From positions 692,364,420 to 692,428,419 of the forward strand of contig CM062813.1 of NCBI GenBank assembly GCA_031772625.1: a stretch of DNA of 64,000 bases, given 5' to 3'. The notes below the pieces were generated by a model, which was given only the letters and a program-made list of their open reading frames with translations, made no database searches and had not been told where the DNA came from. The translations under genes were made by a program, and so were the position numbers. Origin of the DNA: Pinus tabuliformis (Eukaryota > Streptophyta > Pinopsida > Pinales > Pinaceae). Each line of letters begins with the position of its first letter. Position 1 is the first letter of the stretch. Positions 44,239-55,890 of the stretch are shown here, in pieces.

Positions 44239-47200
44239 TTAGGAAGCAATGGTCCCCATTGCGTTGAGCTCCTCCATGAGATGAGGAAACTTCTGCTGAA
44301 CTTGTTCCCTGGTGAGCCACTTGCCCTGCTGAAGGAGTTGGCCTGCTTTGACAACTCGATACAGTTGGATATTCTGTTGGCGAGTGTTCTTGATCTGTGT
44401 GTCCATGATCCGATCAGTTGCAGCTTGTTCCATGCAATCTGGATTTAATTCTGTGGGTTTGAGCTGTTCTGCAATGTCGGATGTGTCTAGCAATGGTGGA
44501 AAGTATGGCCGAAGGCGGTCCACATTGAACACTGGGTGCAGGCCAAGGAATGGGGGAATGCTGAGCTCAAATGCATTGTCTCCCATAGCCTTAGTAATGG
44601 TGTAAGGACCATATCGGAGTGGTCTCAATTTCCGATAGGCTCCAGTAAGGCGTTCCTTTTGCAAATGCAACCAGACTTTGTCGCCCACCTGAAACTTGTG
44701 TGGCACCCGATGTTGATCATGTCGCTGCTTGTACTTGGCATTTGATTTCTCAAGAATGTCATGGACCTGCTGGCGAATATGTTGGATGCGCTCAATGAAG
44801 CTGGTGGCCTTATCTGTTTCGGACTGGACATGAGCTGAATTCATGTGAGTAGCTGCAAGTGGCATGGCCACATCAATGGGGCATAGTGGCTGGAATCCCA
44901 AACCCACCTGAAAAGGGCTATGGCCAGTGGAGCTGTGAAGAGCTCGGTTGTAGCTGTGCTGAACATAGGGGAGGCTCTCGTCCCATGTGCGTGGATGCTT
45001 TGAGTTATACATGCGCAGAATGTGCACAATCATCCTATTGACAACCTCTGTCTGGCCATCAGTTTGAGGATGGAAGGCTGTGGACTTCGTGAGTTTGGTG
45101 TCCAGCATTGACCAGAGACTGGACCAAAATGTGCTGAGAAACCGACTGTCCCGATCTGAGATGATAGACTGTGGGATCCCAAAGTGCACCCACACTCGTT
45201 CAAAGAAGAGTTTAGCAGTGGCTTCTGCTGTGATATTCTTCTTGCAGGCCATCATAATGGCCATCTTCGAGAACCTGTCGACGACCACAAAAACACAGTC
45301 ATTTCCATGCTTAGTGGAAGGAAGGCCTGACATGTAATCCATGGAGATGGATTCCCAAGGTCGACTAGGGGTAGGCAACGGGGTATAGAGGCCTTGCTTC
45401 TTAATGGTCGGTTTGGCAATGGCACAGGCAGTACATGATCGGATGTACTTCCCAACATCCTGTCGAAGATTCGGCCAATAGAAATAATTTTGCAGTACTG
45501 CCACTGTTTTCTCGACCCCGAAATGCCCAGCAGCCCGACTGTAGTGTGCTTCCCAAATCATCTTGGCACGCTCGCTTGAAGGAACACAAAGGTGACCGAG
45601 GTGGCATAATAGGGCATCCTGGAGGTGAAAATCTGCAACCTGCCGACCCTCCAAGAGTGTCTGGTATGTGTGGCCGAATTCTGGGTCGCTTTTGTAGAGA
45701 AGTGGCCAATCAGAAGTCTCGTGCCCACAAGAGTTGAGCACGGTGGTTAGCGCCATGATCGGTGGTCGACTGAGGCAATCTGCAACATTATTGGTGCTGC
45801 CCTTTTTATACTTGATATTCAAGTGAAACTGTTGCAGGTATGTAGACCACTTCTGATGGCGATCATTCTGCAATTTCCCTTGGGTCTGTATGAACTGCAG
45901 AGGTCGGTGGTCTGTGTGGATGACCGTTTCCTTCCCCAAAATGTAATGCTTCCATTGTCGGCAGGCCTGTACAATGGAATACATCTCTTTATCATAAGTG
46001 GGGTACTTCCGGACTGTGTCTGAAAGTGTTTCACTGTGATATGCCACTGGATGTCCATGTTGAGTAAGGACTGCCCCAATAGCATAGTCAGAGGCATCTG
46101 TCTCGACCTCAAATGGTTGTTGTAAATCTGGTAACGCGAGCACTGGTGCCGTGCAGAGGCGATCCTTCAACTCCCTGAATGCCTTCTGTTGAGATTCAGA
46201 CCAAAAGAATTTTGCTTTCGCCCCGCCCTTGGTGACTTGACTCAAGGGCCAAGAAATATGAGAAAACCCCAACACAAACCTGCGGTAGAAGTTGGCAAGA
46301 CCTAGAAAGCTGCGGAGCTCTGTTAGAGTGGTTGGAGAGGGCCAATCCCGAATGACTTGGATCTTGGCTGGATCGACATGCACCCCCTGTTCATCAATGA
46401 TGTATCCCAGATACTGAACCTGGGTCATGCCAAAAGTGCATTTCTCCAAATTGGCACATAGCTTGTGTTGCCGCAGTGTTTGGAGAACCTGTCGGATGTG
46501 GTGGAGGTGCTCTTCCCAACTCTGGCTGAAGATCAGAATGTCATCCAAGTATACTACTACAAAGGAGTTGGTGAATGGCCGCAAGATGTCATCCATTAGC
46601 CTCATAAAGGTTGCAGGAGCATTCGTCAATCCGAAAGGCATGACCAACCATTCGAAGAGGCCCTCCTTGGATTTGAAGGCAGTCTTCCACACATCTGAGG
46701 GTTCGATTGGTACCTGGTGATATCCTGACTTCAGATCGATCTTGCTGAAATATTTCGCCCCCTTTAGTTGGTCTAGGAGGTCATCAATCCGCGGGATCGG
46801 GTACCTATTACGGACAGTGATCTTGTTCAGCGCCCGATAGTCAATACAGAGTCTCCACGTCCCATCCTTCTTCTGTACCAACACGATCGGGCTCCCACAG
46901 GGCGATGAACTCGGACGGATGTGACCTTTCTGCAGGAGCTCCTGAATCTGCCTCTTGATTTCATTGTTCTCCAGAACGGAGCGCCGATAAATTGGTCCAT
47001 TGGGTAGCGGCGCACCTGGGGTCAGATCGATGGAGTGCTTGACTTGACAGTGCAGAGGAACCCCTGCCGGGGAGGTGAAGATGTCCTCGTACTCCTCCAC
47101 AATCTTGTCCATCTGTAGTTGTCGTGCAGAGGGACCCCGTTTGGAGGCCGCGGCCACTGTCTTCTTCTTTCCTTGAGGGCGTATCATCAGGAAAACAAAT

Positions 47201-48813
47201 TTCCTGGTTTTGGAAATGATCTTACTGCATTGTTTTGCAGTAATCAAAGAGATGGCGGCAGGTGGTGCTACCTCTGGTATCCTGAACAACTTATTTCCCA
47301 ATGTAATAATAACAGCACGGGGCCTTGATTCATACACAGCATGTCGCTTCCACAAGTATGGTTGTCCTAGTAATACATCACAAACTTCAAGGGGAGCAAT
47401 GTCACACAATACCTCATCCGTGAAGGGCTTGATGTTGTATGGAAGGCGACACTGCTGGCTCACGCGAAGATCTCGTCCTTGGTGAAGCCACCCAATGGTG
47501 TATGGTTGTGGATGTGCTGTGGTCGGTAAGCCCAACCGCTTCACGACCTCTGCCGAAATGAGGTTCTTTTGACTCCCGCTATCAACAATGAACTGTATCG
47601 GGGAGCCCTTTACCCACATCTGGGAGTGGAAGAGACGCTCCTCCTCCTCTGGATCTTCGGGTTCATTTTTCTGGATCTTTGCGGTAGCAACAGTGGCGCT
47701 GGGATCCGCATCAATGATCTGCTTCCCTTTTTCATACCCCTTATCGGGTTCTGACTCAGAGTCGGAACATGCATCTGATTCTGAAACCTTTAGCTCAGCC
47801 ACCAGTGACTGCTTGGCCCGACACTCACTTGTGTTGTGAGTGGAGCTCTTATGGAACTCGCACCATTTTCCAGTGTCCTTTCTCGGCTTCGCGGCGCTGT
47901 TCTTTGCTTGCAGCTTCGGCTGGTTGTCTTGGGCTGTCCCGCCTTGGCTTTGTCCTTTGTTCTGTGGTTTAGGGGCACCTTTCCCCTGCTTTGGATTCGC
48001 AGATCCAAAGTCTCGCTTCTTTTGTTTAAACTTCTGCTCGACCTTGACGGCATACCGGTATGCTGCGCCGAGCGAGGGGATGTTTAGGAATTGTATTTCT
48101 TCCTGGATGTACTTGTGCAGGCAGCCACGGTATTTGAGTATCAAATGTTGCTCCGAATCCTTGATACCCAACTTTGTGCGAAGGGTATGGAAAAGATTGG
48201 TGAACTCCGGCACGTCTTGGTCCCTTCCCTGCCGCAGCGTGGTCCACTTTATGTATTCATCCTCATAGCTTCCGACAGGGTAGTACTGCTCCTTGATGGC
48301 ATCCCGGAACGAATCCCAGGTGGGTGCGGCTGAAAATAGTGAGCCAGTACTTTCATCCTTCTGCTCGCAGTAGGTTTCCCACCAGTCCTTGACGTGGGGG
48401 GCTGCTTTGAGAAGAGCAAAAACAATCTTTTCCCGACTCGAAAATTCATGAACAGAAAAATAACCCTCTAGCAGATTTAACCATTTATCTACGGCATCTG
48501 CGTCTATCTGACCCTCGAATATGGGGATTTCAAAATTAACTTGTACCTTAAAGGGTGTGGCGTTTCCAGAGTAGCTGCTGGAAGCCGATGCGTTGCTTCT
48601 GGGTAGCCGCTGAAGGATCTGGGCAAAGCTGTCCATCATCGCGTTCCGTTGTCGCTCGAGGGCTTCTTCGAGCAAGATTTTGATGGGATCTCCTGCCCCC
48701 TCGTCTTTCTTCTCGTCCGCCATGGGAGGCCGTCGGGATTTGCGAGGCTGGTCTTGCAAAGGTTCAACCAGTTCAAGCCCTAACTCCTTATATCCCGACC
48801 TTGTTGGGGACAT
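44239..48813 (-). CDS. Element D gag-pol polyprotein, left copy (1,524 aa)
   Basis: One continuous frame, apparently whole. Domains by residue: Retrotrans_gag about 93-265; a Cys/His segment [14 protein letters not shown] at 318-331; protease with DSG at 411-413; reverse transcriptase about 640-830 with YLDD at 755-758; RNase H from about 900 ([13 protein letters not shown]). The integrase has its zinc site at H1090, H1097, C1127 and C1130 and catalytic D1159, D1220 and E1256. A GPY-like stretch ([11 protein letters not shown]) and a C-terminal region resembling a diverged chromodomain (about 1,460-1,515) follow. The start codon lies 41 bp inside the LTR edge, with the primer site between. 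A single-frame gag-pol is common among plant chromoviruses. Confidence 0.93.
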   Translation of the reverse strand: MSPTRSGYKELGLELVEPLQDQPRKSRRPPMADEKKDEGAGDPIKILLEEALERQRNAMMDSFAQILQRLPRSNASASSSYSGNATPFKVQVNFEIPIFEGQIDADAVDKWLNLLEGYFSVHEFSSREKIVFALLKAAPHVKDWWETYCEQKDESTGSLFSAAPTWDSFRDAIKEQYYPVGSYEDEYIKWTTLRQGRDQDVPEFTNLFHTLRTKLGIKDSEQHLILKYRGCLHKYIQEEIQFLNIPSLGAAYRYAVKVEQKFKQKKRDFGSANPKQGKGAPKPQNKGQSQGGTAQDNQPKLQAKNSAAKPRKDTGKWCEFHKSSTHNTSECRAKQSLVAELKVSESDACSDSESEPDKGYEKGKQIIDADPSATVATAKIQKNEPEDPEEEERLFHSQMWVKGSPIQFIVDSGSQKNLISAEVVKRLGLPTTAHPQPYTIGWLHQGRDLRVSQQCRLPYNIKPFTDEVLCDIAPLEVCDVLLGQPYLWKRHAVYESRPRAVIITLGNKLFRIPEVAPPAAISLITAKQCSKIISKTRKFVFLMIRPQGKKKTVAAASKRGPSARQLQMDKIVEEYEDIFTSPAGVPLHCQVKHSIDLTPGAPLPNGPIYRRSVLENNEIKRQIQELLQKGHIRPSSSPCGSPIVLVQKKDGTWRLCIDYRALNKITVRNRYPIPRIDDLLDQLKGAKYFSKIDLKSGYHQVPIEPSDVWKTAFKSKEGLFEWLVMPFGLTNAPATFMRLMDDILRPFTNSFVVVYLDDILIFSQSWEEHLHHIRQVLQTLRQHKLCANLEKCTFGMTQVQYLGYIIDEQGVHVDPAKIQVIRDWPSPTTLTELRSFLGLANFYRRFVLGFSHISWPLSQVTKGGAKAKFFWSESQQKAFRELKDRLCTAPVLALPDLQQPFEVETDASDYAIGAVLTQHGHPVAYHSETLSDTVRKYPTYDKEMYSIVQACRQWKHYILGKETVIHTDHRPLQFIQTQGKLQNDRHQKWSTYLQQFHLNIKYKKGSTNNVADCLSRPPIMALTTVLNSCGHETSDWPLLYKSDPEFGHTYQTLLEGRQVADFHLQDALLCHLGHLCVPSSERAKMIWEAHYSRAAGHFGVEKTVAVLQNYFYWPNLRQDVGKYIRSCTACAIAKPTIKKQGLYTPLPTPSRPWESISMDYMSGLPSTKHGNDCVFVVVDRFSKMAIMMACKKNITAEATAKLFFERVWVHFGIPQSIISDRDSRFLSTFWSSLWSMLDTKLTKSTAFHPQTDGQTEVVNRMIVHILRMYNSKHPRTWDESLPYVQHSYNRALHSSTGHSPFQVGLGFQPLCPIDVAMPLAATHMNSAHVQSETDKATSFIERIQHIRQQVHDILEKSNAKYKQRHDQHRVPHKFQVGDKVWLHLQKERLTGAYRKLRPLRYGPYTITKAMGDNAFELSIPPFLGLHPVFNVDRLRPYFPPLLDTSDIAEQLKPTELNPDCMEQAATDRIMDTQIKNTRQQNIQLYRVVKAGQLLQQGKWLTREQVQQKFPHLMEELNAMGTIAS

Positions 48814-48841
48814 GCAAAGAAAAACAGAGAAAAAGCAGACC

Positions 48842-48854
48842 GCTCTGATACCAC
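48842..48854 (-). other. Element D primer-binding site, left copy
   Basis: The minus strand reads GTGGTATCAGAGC beside the LTR, the initiator-Met primer site. The right copy has it at 54,096-54,108. Confidence 0.92.
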
Positions 48855-49481
48855 TGATCCGGATTTAAACAGGAACGCAACAAATTACAGAGATAACCAT
48901 ATACACAAAGATGCAGCGGAAATAATACTTCATTTCATTAATGGAAAATACTGAAATATGCTTACAACCAGAAATGGAAATAAACTAGCTAGGGCGATGG
49001 TAGCTTATCTCTGAGAAGAGATGTGATGGCTACATGCCTCTGAACTGTGTTACAATGAGGCTCGAAGGCCTATTTATTGTTGAGAAACAATGGAAAACCC
49101 TTAACATTCCAAAACCTAACCCTAGGAGATGAAACGCCAAACTGTGGGCCCCGTTTGGGGTAAGTTGGTACATCAACTTCCCGGGGTCGTAACTTTGGCA
49201 TATGATCTCCGTTTGACGCGTACAATAGCTCATTAGAAAGATCTATCCGAGCACTATCATTGTTGGAACGGCAACATCATTCCATTCCATGGACCCATGT
49301 TGCCCCCGGATTCCCAAAAAACGTCGTTTAGGGCCTCAAAACGGCTCCGGAAGTTCAGGACCCGAAAAACTGCTAAAAATAGTAAGTTGTGCTACAATTA
49401 AGGAAACTGAAAATGCTGAGAAAGACAATGGTGGGGGTCCAGGTGGACTTGGCAGGTGGCCACCAATATCCACCTGGATCA
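48855..49481 (-). repeat. Element D shared middle LTR (627 bp)
   Basis: Serves both as the 5' LTR of the left copy and the 3' LTR of the right copy. The right copy's polypurine tract follows at 49,482-49,494 (plus strand TTCCTCCCCCCTT). Confidence 0.93.
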
Positions 49482-49492
49482 TTCCTCCCCCC

Positions 49493-52400
49493 TTAGGAAG
49501 CAATGGTCCCCATTGCGTTGAGCTCCTCCATGAGATGAGGAAACTTCTGCTGAACTTGTTCCCTGGTGAGCCACTTGCCCTGCTGAAGGAGTTGGCCTGC
49601 TTTGACAACTCGATACAGTTGGATATTCTGTTGGCGAGTGTTCTTGATCTGTGTGTCCATGATCCGATCAGTTGCAGCTTGTTCCATGCAATCTGGATTT
49701 AATTCTGTGGGTTTGAGCTGTTCTGCAATGTCGGATGTGTCTAGCAATGGTGGAAAGTATGGCCGAAGGCGGTCCACATTGAACACTGGGTGCAGGCCAA
49801 GGAATGGGGGAATGCTGAGCTCAAATGCATTGTCTCCCATAGCCTTAGTAATGGTGTAAGGACCATATCGGAGTGGTCTCAATTTCCGATAGGCTCCAGT
49901 AAGGCGTTCCTTTTGCAAATGCAACCAGACTTTGTCGCCCACCTGAAACTTGTGTGGCACCCGATGTTGATCATGTCGCTGCTTGTACTTGGCATTTGAT
50001 TTCTCAAGAATGTCATGGACCTGCTGGCGAATATGTTGGATGCGCTCAATGAAGCTGGTGGCCTTATCTGTTTCGGACTGGACATGAGCTGAATTCATGT
50101 GAGTAGCTGCAAGTGGCATGGCCACATCAATGGGGCATAGTGGCTGGAATCCCAAACCCACCTGAAAAGGGCTATGGCCAGTGGAGCTGTGAAGAGCTCG
50201 GTTGTAGCTGTGCTGAACATAGGGGAGGCTCTCGTCCCATGTGCGTGGATGCTTTGAGTTATACATGCGCAGAATGTGCACAATCATCCTATTGACAACC
50301 TCTGTCTGGCCATCAGTTTGAGGATGGAAGGCTGTGGACTTCGTGAGTTTGGTGTCCAGCATTGACCAGAGACTGGACCAAAATGTGCTGAGAAACCGAC
50401 TGTCCCGATCTGAGATGATAGACTGTGGGATCCCAAAGTGCACCCACACTCGTTCAAAGAAGAGTTTAGCAGTGGCTTCTGCTGTGATATTCTTCTTGCA
50501 GGCCATCATAATGGCCATCTTCGAGAACCTGTCGACGACCACAAAAACACAGTCATTTCCATGCTTAGTGGAAGGAAGGCCTGACATGTAATCCATGGAG
50601 ATGGATTCCCAAGGTCGACTAGGGGTAGGCAACGGGGTATAGAGGCCGTGCTTCTTAATGGTCGGTTTGGCAATGGCACAGGCAGTACATGATCGGATGT
50701 ACTTCCCAACATCCTGTCGAAGATTCGGCCAATAGAAATAATTTTGCAGTACTGCCACTGTTTTCTCGACCCCGAAATGCCCAGCAGCCCGACTGTAGTG
50801 TGCTTCCCAAATCATCTTGGCACGCTCGCTTGAAGGAACACAAAGGTGACCGAGGTGGCATAATAGGGCATCCTGGAGGTGAAAATCTGCAACCTGCCGA
50901 CCCTCCAAGAGTGTCTGGTATGTGTGGCCGAATTCTGGGTCGCTTTTGTAGAGAAGTGGCCAATCAGAAGTCTCGTGCCCACAAGAGTTGAGCACGGTGG
51001 TTAGCGCCATGATCGGTGGTCGACTGAGGCAATCTGCAACATTATTGGTGCTGCCCTTTTTATACTTGATATTCAAGTGAAACTGTTGCAGGTATGTAGA
51101 CCACTTCTGATGGCGATCATTCTGCAATTTCCCTTGGGTCTGTATGAACTGCAGAGGTCGGTGGTCTGTGTGGATGACCGTTTCCTTCCCCAAAATGTAA
51201 TGCTTCCATTGTCGGCAGGCCTGTACAATGGAATACATCTCTTTATCATAAGTGGGGTACTTCCGGACTGTGTCTGAAAGTGTTTCACTGTGATATGCCA
51301 CTGGATGTCCATGTTGAGTAAGGACTGCCCCAATAGCATAGTCAGAGGCATCTGTCTCGACCTCAAATGGTTGTTGTAAATCTGGTAACGCGAGCACTGG
51401 TGCCGTGCAGAGGCGATCCTTCAACTCCCTGAATGCCTTCTGTTGAGATTCAGACCAAAAGAATTTTGCTTTCGCCCCGCCCTTGGTGACTTGACTCAAG
51501 GGCCAAGAAATATGAGAAAACCCCAACACAAACCTGCGGTAGAAGTTGGCAAGACCTAGAAAGCTGCGGAGCTCTGTTAGAGTGGTTGGAGAGGGCCAAT
51601 CCCGAATGACTTGGATCTTGGCTGGATCGACATGCACCCCCTGTTCATCAATGATGTATCCCAGATACTGAACCTGGGTCATGCCAAAAGTGCATTTCTC
51701 CAAATTGGCACATAGCTTGTGTTGCCGCAGTGTTTGGAGAACCTGTCGGATGTGGTGGAGGTGCTCTTCCCAACTCTGGCTGAAGATCAGAATGTCATCC
51801 AAGTATACTACTACAAAGGAGTTGGTGAATGGCCGCAAGATGTCATCCATTAGCCTCATAAAGGTTGCAGGAGCATTCGTCAATCCGAAAGGCATGACCA
51901 ACCATTCGAAGAGGCCCTCCTTGGATTTGAAGGCAGTCTTCCACACATCTGAGGGTTCGATTGGTACCTGGTGATATCCTGACTTCAGATCGATCTTGCT
52001 GAAATATTTCGCCCCCTTTAGTTGGTCTAGGAGGTCATCAATCCGCGGGATCGGGTACCTATTACGGACAGTGATCTTGTTCAGCGCCCGATAGTCAATA
52101 CAGAGTCTCCACGTCCCATCCTTCTTCTGTACCAACACGATCGGGCTCCCACAGGGCGATGAACTCGGACGGATGTGACCTTTCTGCAGGAGCTCCTGAA
52201 TCTGCCTCTTGATTTCATTGTTCTCCAGAACGGAGCGCCGATAAATTGGTCCATTGGGTAGCGGCGCACCTGGGGTCAGATCGATGGAGTGCTTGACTTG
52301 ACAGTGCAGAGGAACCCCTGCCGGGGAGGTGAAGATGTCCTCGTACTCCTCCACAATCTTGTCCATCTGTAGTTGTCGTGCAGAGGGACCCCGTTTGGAG

Positions 52401-54067
52401 GCCGCGGCCACTGTCTTCTTCTTTCCTTGAGGGCGTATCATCAGGAAAACAAATTTCCTGGTTTTGGAAATGATCTTACTGCATTGTTTTGCAGTAATCA
52501 AAGAGATGGCGGCAGGTGGTGCTACCTCTGGTATCCTGAACAACTTATTTCCCAATGTAATAATAACAGCACGGGGCCTTGATTCATACACAGCATGTCG
52601 CTTCCACAAGTATGGTTGTCCTAGTAATACATCACAAACTTCAAGGGGAGCAATGTCACACAATACCTCATCCGTGAAGGGCTTGATGTTGTATGGAAGG
52701 CGACACTGCTGGCTCACGCGAAGATCTCGTCCTTGGTGAAGCCACCCAATGGTGTATGGTTGTGGATGTGCTGTGGTCGGTAAGCCCAACCGCTTCACGA
52801 CCTCTGCCGAAATGAGGTTCTTTTGACTCCCGCTATCAACAATGAACTGTATCGGGGAGCCCTTTACCCACATCTGGGAGTGGAAGAGACGCTCCTCCTC
52901 CTCTGGATCTTCGGGTTCATTTTTCTGGATCTTTGCGGTAGCAACAGTGGCGCTGGGATCCGCATCAATGATCTGCTTCCCTTTTTCATACCCCTTATCG
53001 GGTTCTGACTCAGAGTCGGAACATGCATCTGATTCTGAAACCTTTAGCTCAGCCACCAGTGACTGCTTGGCCCGACACTCACTTGTGTTGTGAGTGGAGC
53101 TCTTATGGAACTCGCACCATTTTCCAGTGTCCTTTCTCGGCTTCGCGGCGCTGTTCTTTGCTTGCAGCTTCGGCTGGTTGTCTTGGGCTGTCCCGCCTTG
53201 GCTTTGTCCTTTGTTCTGTGGTTTAGGGGCACCTTTCCCCTGCTTTGGATTCGCAGATCCAAAGTCTCGCTTCTTTTGTTTAAACTTCTGCTCGACCTTG
53301 ACGGCATACCGGTATGCTGCGCCGAGCGAGGGGATGTTTAGGAATTGTATTTCTTCCTGGATGTACTTGTGCAGGCAGCCACGGTATTTGAGTATCAAAT
53401 GTTGCTCCGAATCCTTGATACCCAACTTTGTGCGAAGGGTATGGAAAAGATTGGTGAACTCCGGCACGTCTTGGTCCCTTCCCTGCCGCAGCGTGGTCCA
53501 CTTTATGTATTCATCCTCATAGCTTCCGACAGGGTAGTACTGCTCCTTGATGGCATCCCGGAACGAATCCCAGGTGGGTGCGGCTGAAAATAGTGAGCCA
53601 GTACTTTCATCCTTCTGCTCGCAGTAGGTTTCCCACCAGTCCTTGACGTGGGGGGCTGCTTTGAGAAGAGCAAAAACAATCTTTTCCCGACTCGAAAATT
53701 CATGAACAGAAAAATAACCCTCTAGCAGATTTAACCATTTATCTACGGCATCTGCGTCTATCTGACCCTCGAATATGGGGATTTCAAAATTAACTTGTAC
53801 CTTAAAGGGTGTGGCGTTTCCAGAGTAGCTGCTGGAAGCCGATGCGTTGCTTCTGGGTAGCCGCTGAAGGATCTGGGCAAAGCTGTCCATCATCGCGTTC
53901 CGTTGTCGCTCGAGGGCTTCTTCGAGCAAGATTTTGATGGGATCTCCTGCCCCCTCGTCTTTCTTCTCGTCCGCCATGGGAGGCCGTCGGGATTTGCGAG
54001 GCTGGTCTTGCAAAGGTTCAACCAGTTCAAGCCCTAACTCCTTATATCCCGACCTTGTTGGGGACAT
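49493..54067 (-). CDS. Element D gag-pol polyprotein, right copy (1,524 aa)
   Basis: Same length and domain order as the left copy. Comparing the two translations I see only one residue that differs, in the integrase region. Such identity over 4.5 kb points to a very recent duplication or to gene conversion, or possibly to an assembly artefact. The differing LTR hairpins argue that the copies are not simply the same sequence assembled twice. Confidence 0.93.
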   Translation of the reverse strand: MSPTRSGYKELGLELVEPLQDQPRKSRRPPMADEKKDEGAGDPIKILLEEALERQRNAMMDSFAQILQRLPRSNASASSSYSGNATPFKVQVNFEIPIFEGQIDADAVDKWLNLLEGYFSVHEFSSREKIVFALLKAAPHVKDWWETYCEQKDESTGSLFSAAPTWDSFRDAIKEQYYPVGSYEDEYIKWTTLRQGRDQDVPEFTNLFHTLRTKLGIKDSEQHLILKYRGCLHKYIQEEIQFLNIPSLGAAYRYAVKVEQKFKQKKRDFGSANPKQGKGAPKPQNKGQSQGGTAQDNQPKLQAKNSAAKPRKDTGKWCEFHKSSTHNTSECRAKQSLVAELKVSESDACSDSESEPDKGYEKGKQIIDADPSATVATAKIQKNEPEDPEEEERLFHSQMWVKGSPIQFIVDSGSQKNLISAEVVKRLGLPTTAHPQPYTIGWLHQGRDLRVSQQCRLPYNIKPFTDEVLCDIAPLEVCDVLLGQPYLWKRHAVYESRPRAVIITLGNKLFRIPEVAPPAAISLITAKQCSKIISKTRKFVFLMIRPQGKKKTVAAASKRGPSARQLQMDKIVEEYEDIFTSPAGVPLHCQVKHSIDLTPGAPLPNGPIYRRSVLENNEIKRQIQELLQKGHIRPSSSPCGSPIVLVQKKDGTWRLCIDYRALNKITVRNRYPIPRIDDLLDQLKGAKYFSKIDLKSGYHQVPIEPSDVWKTAFKSKEGLFEWLVMPFGLTNAPATFMRLMDDILRPFTNSFVVVYLDDILIFSQSWEEHLHHIRQVLQTLRQHKLCANLEKCTFGMTQVQYLGYIIDEQGVHVDPAKIQVIRDWPSPTTLTELRSFLGLANFYRRFVLGFSHISWPLSQVTKGGAKAKFFWSESQQKAFRELKDRLCTAPVLALPDLQQPFEVETDASDYAIGAVLTQHGHPVAYHSETLSDTVRKYPTYDKEMYSIVQACRQWKHYILGKETVIHTDHRPLQFIQTQGKLQNDRHQKWSTYLQQFHLNIKYKKGSTNNVADCLSRPPIMALTTVLNSCGHETSDWPLLYKSDPEFGHTYQTLLEGRQVADFHLQDALLCHLGHLCVPSSERAKMIWEAHYSRAAGHFGVEKTVAVLQNYFYWPNLRQDVGKYIRSCTACAIAKPTIKKHGLYTPLPTPSRPWESISMDYMSGLPSTKHGNDCVFVVVDRFSKMAIMMACKKNITAEATAKLFFERVWVHFGIPQSIISDRDSRFLSTFWSSLWSMLDTKLTKSTAFHPQTDGQTEVVNRMIVHILRMYNSKHPRTWDESLPYVQHSYNRALHSSTGHSPFQVGLGFQPLCPIDVAMPLAATHMNSAHVQSETDKATSFIERIQHIRQQVHDILEKSNAKYKQRHDQHRVPHKFQVGDKVWLHLQKERLTGAYRKLRPLRYGPYTITKAMGDNAFELSIPPFLGLHPVFNVDRLRPYFPPLLDTSDIAEQLKPTELNPDCMEQAATDRIMDTQIKNTRQQNIQLYRVVKAGQLLQQGKWLTREQVQQKFPHLMEELNAMGTIAS

Positions 54068-54108
54068 GCAAAGAAAAACAGAGAAAAAGCAGACCGCTCT
54101 GATACCAC

Positions 54109-54736
54109 TGATCCAGATTTAAACAGGAACGCAACAAATTACAGAGATAACCATATACACAAAGATGCAGCGGAAATAATACTTCATTTCATTAATGGAA
54201 AATACTGAAATATGCTTACAACCAGAAATGGAAATAAACTAGCTAGGGCGATGGTAGCTTATCTCTGAGAAGAGATGTGATGGCTACATGCCTCTGAACT
54301 GTGTTACAATGAGGCTCGAAGGCCTATTTATTGTTGAGAAACAATGGAAAACCCTTAACATTCCAAAACCTAACCCTAGGAGATGAAACGCCAAACTGTG
54401 GGCCCCGTTTGGGGTAAGTTGGTACATCAACTTCCCGGGGTCGTAACTTTGGCATATGATCTCCGTTTGACGCGTACAATAGCTCATTAGAAAGATCTAT
54501 CCGAGCACTATCATTGTTGGAACAGGTAACATGGTCCATTCCATGGACCCATGTTGCCCTCGGATTCCCCAAAAAACGTCGTTTAGGGCCTCAAAACGGC
54601 TCCGGAAGTTCAGGACCCGAAAAACTGCTAAAAATAGTAAGTTGTGCTACAATTAAGGAAACTGAAAATGCTGAGAAAGACAATGGTGGGGGTCCAGGTG
54701 GACTTGGCAGGTGGCCACCAATATCCACCTGGATCA
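54109..54736 (-). repeat. Element D outer LTR, right (628 bp)
   Basis: The 5' LTR of the right copy, ending at the GCGCG duplication. It differs from the other two mainly in the hairpin at 54,525-54,558 and a few single bases. Confidence 0.93.
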
Positions 54737-55885
54737 GCGCGCTGAAGCCTTGTAAAGTTTTCATTTGGTTTTATTATGTTCTGCTTTCATAATCTTTAGC
54801 TTGTACATAACACACTGTTTTGATGCTTCTTAATTCACTGCTATTTATACTTTCACTTCTGCTTTCTTGTAGCTGTCAGCTGATCAATGTTTTTCTATAG
54901 GTTTTCTTAGGCAGCCCGGTCAAATTTTCATCTTTTTGATAACTATTGACATATGAGATCATCTTGTCCTTCCTGCTAACTTTCATTTTCTGAAGTTTAA
55001 TTCCAACACTGTCTTTTTCAAGTTGTGATTTGCTTATTTGTTTTTTCTGTTATTTAGATATCATACTGCTCATCAATTTATGGTTTCTTTCTATAGTCAA
55101 GTGACTCTATTAGTAAGAAATCAAAATATTACTTATTGTAGTGTGATTTAGTTATCATATTGCTTAAACTTATTCATGATTGCTTCCCACAAGGTAGATT
55201 GAGCTGAAGGGTAAAGGATCAGAAGAGTTGAAGTAGTGTGACTAGTTTCTTTTATGCAATTTAATTTCTTGCCATTTAGATATCATATTGCTTGACTTGT
55301 TCATGATTTCTTCCCACAAGGTAGATTGAGCTGAAGGGTAAAGGATCAAAAGAGTTGCAGTAGTGTGACTAGTTTCTTTTATGAAATTTAATTTCTTGCC
55401 ATTTAGATATCATATTGCTTGACTTGTTCATGATTGCTTCCCACAAGGTAGATTGAGCTGAAGGGTAAAGGATCAGAAGAGTTAAAGTAGTGTGAATTAG
55501 TTGCTTTGCTTTGAGTTGCTTTAAGTTCAATTTTTACTTTCTTTTCATTCAGCAGCAAGGATACTGGGCCATTGTCATTAGTTCATTGTTTTTCTTAAGA
55601 ATTGATTTCATTACAGTTGTTTTAAAGCTTTCTTTTTGAGCACTTTTAAGTTTGAGAAAAAATCACTGTAGAAATCACCATCACCATTATCATCCATACT
55701 TCACTTTCATTTTCACCATCACACATTAGGGAAAGATAAATCCAAAAATAAACTAAAAACTCAAAAACGACAAAAGATTAAGGAAATGGTTATCTAGTAC
55801 ATATAGTACACTTCACTTCGTCAGCTTACGAATCCCGGATTGACATTTTAAATAGCAATTTAGAACGCACTAAATTGACCAAACA
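54737..55885 (+). repeat. Element C 3' LTR, right part
   Basis: After the GCGCG duplication (54,737-54,741) the C LTR resumes at CTGAAGCCTTGTAAAG and runs to AATTGACCAAACA. It holds the three 127-bp repeats (55,186, 55,313 and 55,440). The two parts total 1,953 bp when the duplication is counted once. GTAAT at 55,886-55,890 closes element C. Confidence 0.93.
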
Positions 55886-55890
55886 GTAAT

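Larger units (their letters stand above)
43594..54736 (-). mobile_element. Element D: tandem twin Ty3/gypsy element (LTR-int-LTR-int-LTR)
   Basis: Three LTRs (43,594-44,227; 48,855-49,481; 54,109-54,736) and two internal regions, all on the minus strand. A single GCGCG duplication (43,589-43,593 and 54,737-54,741) flanks the whole. Repeat period is 5,261 and 5,254 bp. The internal regions are almost identical and both gag-pol frames look whole. LTR differences are few outside one hairpin. It is the youngest element in the stack, inserted in the 3' LTR of C. The C-terminal part resembles a diverged chromodomain, suggesting a chromovirus; the exact lineage is unsure. Confidence 0.93.
30663..55885 (+). 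mobile_element. Element C: Athila/Tat-like Ty3/gypsy element
   Basis: A large element inside gag of B, with a perfect GTAAT duplication. Without inserts, its LTRs are 1,953 bp each and the internal region is 8.8 kb. The primer site matches tRNA-Asp, as in Athila and relatives. Order: gag, two zinc knuckles, protease, reverse transcriptase, RNase H, integrase, a 1.2-kb spacer, a 531-codon third frame, polypurine tract, 3' LTR. It carries about three breaks in gag-pol. I count 16 differences over the first 536 bp of the LTR pair (about 3%, nearly all transitions), roughly one million years. Element D sits in its 3' LTR. Confidence 0.92.

Noticed and set aside
44239-54067. Treating the two 1,524-codon frames as host genes
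   Set aside because: They carry the full gag-pol domain set and sit between LTRs with primer sites and a target duplication.
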